Positions 14,339 to 17,071 of a stretch of DNA of 17,071 bases are shown in pieces. The notes below the pieces were generated by a model. That model was not told where the DNA came from and ran no database searches. It saw only the letters and a program-made list of their open reading frames with translations. This DNA comes from an uncultured Collinsella sp. (GTDB taxonomy: Bacteria; Actinomycetota; Coriobacteriia; Coriobacteriales; Coriobacteriaceae). The DNA is taken from positions 1 through 17,071 of the forward strand of contig URVZ01000036.1 in assembly GCA_900551365.1 (NCBI GenBank). Reading direction: 5' to 3'. How positions within the stretch are numbered: position 1 is the stretch's first letter; the number at the start of each line of letters is the position of its first letter. A program made the translations under genes and the position numbers.

Positions 14339-15757
14339 CTAACCTTCCTGCTCCTGATACTTCGAGATAAGGTCTCGGTACCAATACCAGCTCTTTTTGG
14401 GGGTGCGCTCCAAATTGTGCTCGAAGTCGATATGGACAAGTCCGTATCGTTTTTCGTAGCCGTTGATCCAGCTATACAGATCCATCGTCGACCAGAGGTA
14501 GTAGCCCTCAACGCGCGCGCCGTCGCGCTTAGCCCTCATCATGTGCTCGATGAACTGCCCCAGAAGCTCGATGCGGTCATCATCGTGGATCATTCCGTCT
14601 GCGTCTGGTTGCTCATAGGCGCCATGCCCGTTCTCCGTAATAAAGATGCGGGGCGCGTCATAGCGCTCGTGGATATCCATGATGGTTGAATACATGCAAC
14701 TTGGGAGTATTTCGCGGCCCCATTTATTGCGGGGAACATTGCTGTCGCGGGCGCTTTCAAACAAGGGCGCAATGCATTTTCCTTCGACCTTTTTGCTCGA
14801 ACTGCCCTTATTGTTCGCCGAAACGGCAAGCTCTCCACCATGCCAGTCGGTTACATACTCTCGGCAATACACGTTGAGTCCAATAAAATCGACTTTACCG
14901 TCTCTGAATTCTTCTACGTCATTTGGGGATCGATAAAGCGAGACGCCAAGTTTTTCAAGGATTTCGTCCATTTCTGGCGGCAGTTGACCCTGAAGCGCTG
15001 GTGCCAGAATCATGCGATTGGCGAAAAAGTCTGCGTATCGAAATACGTCATCGGGGTGCTCGGTTGCCGGGTCGAGTTCGACAACGCCGCCATCGTGGAC
15101 GGCACCGATGATACCGTCGTAGCCCATTTGACGATATGCACGGACTGCAAGTGCGCTTGCGCGCATCAGGTTGTACTGAAACTGCATGTAGGACCGAACG
15201 TCGAGCGATCGATTGGGGGGATAGTTGCCCAGCATGTTTACGCAGTAGCTGTAGAAATGCGGCTCGTTAACGGTGGCCCAGATTTTGACACGGTCTGCAA
15301 AGCGCTCAAAGCAAATTTTGGCGTAATTGCAGAACCACTCTGCCATGTCGTTGTTCAGCCATCCGCCTTTACAGGCAAGCGCGTAGGGCAGATCGTAATG
15401 GAACAGCGTGACGTTGGGCTCTATGCCATTTTCGAGACAGCAATCGATGACTCGATTGTAAAAATCGATACCCCGTTCATTCACTTCGCCGATACCCGTT
15501 GGGATGATTCGGCTCCATGAAATAGAGAAGCGATAAGTATTCTGTCCGCCTTCTTTCATCATGCGGATATCTTCTTCGTAGCGATGGTAGAAGTCGCACG
15601 ACACGTCGCCGTCAACATGGTTGATGTTCTTATTGCTCGTGTGGCTAAAGAAATCCCACTCGCCAAGGCCTTTGCCATCCTCATTCCAGGCGCCCTCGCA
15701 CTGATAAGACGCCGTGGCGGAACCCCAGAGAAACGGCATGTTGTTCTCGTTGCCCAT
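14339..15757 (-). CDS. GH1 6-phospho-beta-glycosidase (6-phospho-beta-glucosidase likely)
   Basis: A 472-residue family 1 glycoside hydrolase that cleaves the phosphorylated disaccharide or glucoside made by the PTS. The N-terminus FLWGSATASYQCEGAWNEDG (9-28) is typical. The acid/base E165 is in TVNEP and the nucleophile E375 in IFITENG. Near the end, DLYSW (426-430) and NGYEKRYG (432-439) give S429, K436 and Y438, the three residues that hold the 6-phosphate in this family, in place of the glutamate of plain beta-glucosidases. The arrangement resembles LacG of Gram-positive bacteria, so 6-phospho-beta-galactoside activity is possible. The PTS neighbour argues for beta-glucosides. The start is the ATG at 15757-15755 with AAAGGGG before it, rather than the open frame to 15775. 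It is the first gene of the operon and divergent from the RpiR gene. Confidence 0.92.
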   Translation of the reverse strand: MGNENNMPFLWGSATASYQCEGAWNEDGKGLGEWDFFSHTSNKNINHVDGDVSCDFYHRYEEDIRMMKEGGQNTYRFSISWSRIIPTGIGEVNERGIDFYNRVIDCCLENGIEPNVTLFHYDLPYALACKGGWLNNDMAEWFCNYAKICFERFADRVKIWATVNEPHFYSYCVNMLGNYPPNRSLDVRSYMQFQYNLMRASALAVRAYRQMGYDGIIGAVHDGGVVELDPATEHPDDVFRYADFFANRMILAPALQGQLPPEMDEILEKLGVSLYRSPNDVEEFRDGKVDFIGLNVYCREYVTDWHGGELAVSANNKGSSSKKVEGKCIAPLFESARDSNVPRNKWGREILPSCMYSTIMDIHERYDAPRIFITENGHGAYEQPDADGMIHDDDRIELLGQFIEHMMRAKRDGARVEGYYLWSTMDLYSWINGYEKRYGLVHIDFEHNLERTPKKSWYWYRDLISKYQEQEG

Positions 15758-15824
15758 GAATCCCCTTTCCATCATTCAACACGGTGGATACGTGTGGTGG
15801 AATTACGATTAAGATGACGTCAAC

Positions 15825-15877
15825 TGATTTGAATCATAGGAGAACGACCAAAGCTGTTTGATTCAATAAATGAATCA
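15825..15877. promoter_or_regulatory. TGAATCA-type dyads in the shared control region, candidate regulator sites
   Basis: TGATTTGAATCA (15825-15836) is a 5-bp dyad. TGATTCA (15859-15865) and TGAATCA (15871-15877) form a perfect 7-bp dyad with a 5-base centre. The shared half-site TGAATCA suggests one protein. On the minus strand a TATGAT -10-like hexamer (15838-15833) overlaps the first dyad, but it has no good -35. TTGACG at 15823-15818 (minus) is another possible -35. Confidence 0.5.
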
Positions 15878-15894
15878 TGATTTCGATGAGGGCG

Positions 15895-15911
15895 GAAAGA
15901 GGGCTCACGTG
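15895..15911 (+). promoter_or_regulatory. Ribosome site that favours a GTG start for the RpiR gene
   Basis: GAAAGAGGG (15895-15903) stands 5 bases before an in-frame GTG (15909-15911). The upstream ATG at 15870 has no ribosome site and lies within the TGATTCA dyad, so the GTG is the better start. Confidence 0.6.
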
Positions 15912-16742
15912 AATATCAATGACTTCGATGTACTCAATCGCATTAGCTTCATCATTAACAGCGAGTCTGGGTCGAACGATGCCGCCATCGCTCGATATCT
16001 CATCGCTCACCTTAGGCGTTCGAGCAAAATCAATGTTGCCGCGATAACCCGCGATGCATTCGTGACCCGTTCCGCTGTTCGTCGTTTTTGCAATCGATTG
16101 GGCTACCAGTCTCTTAGCGATTTGAAAGAGTCATTTACTCAATCAGTCTTTCCAAGCGACCTAAGCCATCGAGAGGAGGAATTTGGCTACGAGGAGTACA
16201 GGGCAGAGCTCGATGTGCGCATGATCGAGATGTTCGCTGAGGTTGAAAGCGGCGTGTCCGATATCGTTATCAAGCACCTTGCCGACGAAATTGAGGGCCA
16301 TAAAAACGTCGAGATCTGGTGCACTAATAATGTGAGCGCCAATCTCGTACGATTTCAGCAGGAAATGTTCTATGCGGGCAAGATAGTTCGTATGGTTGCC
16401 GGGGCTAATGTCGCGGAATTGAAAAACGTTGAGGACGCTTCGCAGTCATTGATAATTCTCGTATCGGTCTCAGGGCTATTTGCGTCACAGGCGCGTGAGT
16501 ATCTTGATTGCCGTTCGGGCAGGAAGATTCTAATTACGGCGTTTAGCAATGATGACAACGCGAGGTCTTTTGACCGTGTATATCGTCTTGGTAATGCGGG
16601 AAACGGAATTGACCGACTCGGCGTTTATTCGAAATACGCCATGACTTATTTCTTCGACCTTCTTTCGTCGTGTTACTTGAGTCGCTACCTCTGCACCAAG
16701 GGAGAGCCGCTCTATGGATCTACTTTGGCCTGGCCCGAGTAG
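15909..16742 (+). CDS. RpiR/MurR-family transcriptional regulator with SIS domain
   Basis: A 277-residue regulator from the GTG at 15909 (290 residues if the ATG at 15870 is used). The N-terminal HTH_6 domain (about 10-85) includes INVAAITRDAFVTRSAVRRFCNRLGYQSLSDLKESF, the usual RpiR recognition region. The C-terminal half is a SIS sugar-phosphate-binding domain, with VEIWCTNNVSANLVRFQQEMFYAGK and SLIILVSVSGLFASQAREYL followed by KILITAFSNDD. In such proteins a phosphosugar, here probably the product of the PTS or GH1 enzyme, changes DNA binding. It is divergent from the GH1-PTS operon and most likely controls it. The SIS motif is somewhat degenerate (SVSGLFAS in place of SxSGxT). A moderate G+C content matches the operon it faces. 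Family call sure; ligand inferred. Confidence 0.9.
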   Translation: MNINDFDVLNRISFIINSESGSNDAAIARYLIAHLRRSSKINVAAITRDAFVTRSAVRRFCNRLGYQSLSDLKESFTQSVFPSDLSHREEEFGYEEYRAELDVRMIEMFAEVESGVSDIVIKHLADEIEGHKNVEIWCTNNVSANLVRFQQEMFYAGKIVRMVAGANVAELKNVEDASQSLIILVSVSGLFASQAREYLDCRSGRKILITAFSNDDNARSFDRVYRLGNAGNGIDRLGVYSKYAMTYFFDLLSSCYLSRYLCTKGEPLYGSTLAWPE

Positions 16743-17071
16743 TTGCACTCTATAGTTCTCCCGCTAAGTGAATGAGCGTGGATAATCTCCCATTTTGGCC
16801 ACAAAGTCAGGCTAAAAGCGGGAGATTATCCACGCTCAATTTCAAAAGGGAGAAAATCCACTCTCACGACCTATATATAGGTACGAATAAGCCAATCGCC
16901 AAGACGCTGCAAAGCACGTTCACTCCACCACACCAAAGTGTTCCCTTGGGAAATGTCGCCACTGCATGCAAATCCACCGTCCTTCATATCCAAACTCAAC
17001 AAAACAGCAGGTCACAGCTATATAGATACGCCCGGGGCCGTGTATCTAGAGGTTTTCGTTGACAGCCCCCA
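16743..17071. other. Gene-free end of the window with repeats and palindromes
   Basis: No convincing coding region was found; the open frame at 16772-17062 lacks a ribosome site and a recognisable protein. The stretch holds the three-copy 19-bp repeat described separately, the perfect palindrome ACCTATATATAGGT (16869-16882), and TAGATAC (17023-17029) matched by GTATCTA (17042-17048) around a G+C-rich centre. It ends with GTTTTCGTTGACA, which could be a -35 or the U tract of a terminator. Confidence 0.5.
16773..16866. repeat. Three copies of a 19-bp motif, one inverted and two direct
   Basis: GGGAGATTATCCACGCTCA is at 16820-16838. Its perfect reverse complement is at 16773-16791, and a copy with 3 changes is at 16848-16866. 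Copies 1 and 2 can form a 19-bp hairpin with a 28-base loop, in which TTTTGGCC and GGCTAAAA may pair further. A partial extra copy (CTCCCGCT near 16759-16766) lies upstream. There is no U tract, so this is not a typical terminator for the RpiR gene. Confidence 0.75.

Noticed and set aside
14840..15520. Plus-strand open frame inside the GH1 gene
   Set aside because: It is antisense to a glycosidase with intact catalytic residues; there is no ribosome site or family resemblance.
16773..16866. CRISPR array
   Set aside because: There are only three copies, one is inverted, the gaps are unequal (28 and 9 bases) and no cas gene is near.

Overview
The window looks like a chromosome segment of a high-GC Gram-positive gut anaerobe of the Coriobacteriia, most likely Collinsella or a close relative. 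This is inferred from the SufCBDSU-type iron-sulfur operon, the NifU-like/GGGtGRT protein pair, the strong GGAGG-like ribosome sites and the G+C-rich codon use. No rRNA or other marker gene is present, so the assignment is provisional.

Positions 1-3070. On the minus strand a NifU-like scaffold gene (start 1196) is followed by a GGGtGRT-family gene that runs off the left edge. A plus-strand Y1/HUH (RAYT-like) transposase gene lies at 1600-2412. About 650 bases without a recognisable gene follow; they hold inverted repeats and, at the far end, the suf terminator.

Positions 3071-8972. A minus-strand operon sufC-sufB-sufD-sufS-sufU has overlapping or nearly touching genes and encodes a complete SUF machine: SufBCD scaffold complex, SufS cysteine desulfurase and SufU sulfur-transfer protein. 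Divergent from it is an Rrf2-family regulator with three cysteines placed to hold an Fe-S cluster. The space between sufC and the regulator holds a likely sufC promoter, a dyad over its -35 and two similar 31-bp dyads exactly 44 bp apart. Together these look like a feedback circuit in which cluster status sets suf expression.

Positions 8981-9674. Directly behind the regulator, its ribosome site overlapping the regulator stop, is a MntA/HepT (MNT nucleotidyltransferase and HEPN) toxin-antitoxin pair with its key motifs intact.

Positions 9803-12734. A gene for a secreted, lysozyme-like protein is cut at codon 185 by a complete IS21-family element (istA, istB). The element has ends TGTTAGCG...CGCTAACA and long, ungapped, imperfect terminal repeats. 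No target-site duplication flanks it and no remnant of the cut gene is seen on the far side, so a deletion or rearrangement probably accompanied or followed insertion.

Positions 12735-16742. A beta-glucoside utilisation locus: a strong terminator, then on the minus strand a glucose-superfamily PTS EIIBC permease (no EIIA domain) and a GH1 phospho-beta-glycosidase, with a divergent RpiR-type regulator. TGAATCA-type dyads lie in the shared control region. The substrate would be imported and phosphorylated by the EIIBC, cleaved by the GH1 enzyme, and sensed by the SIS domain of the regulator.

Positions 16743-17071. No gene was recognised. The region holds three copies of a 19-bp motif (one inverted, two direct), a 14-bp perfect palindrome and another hairpin.
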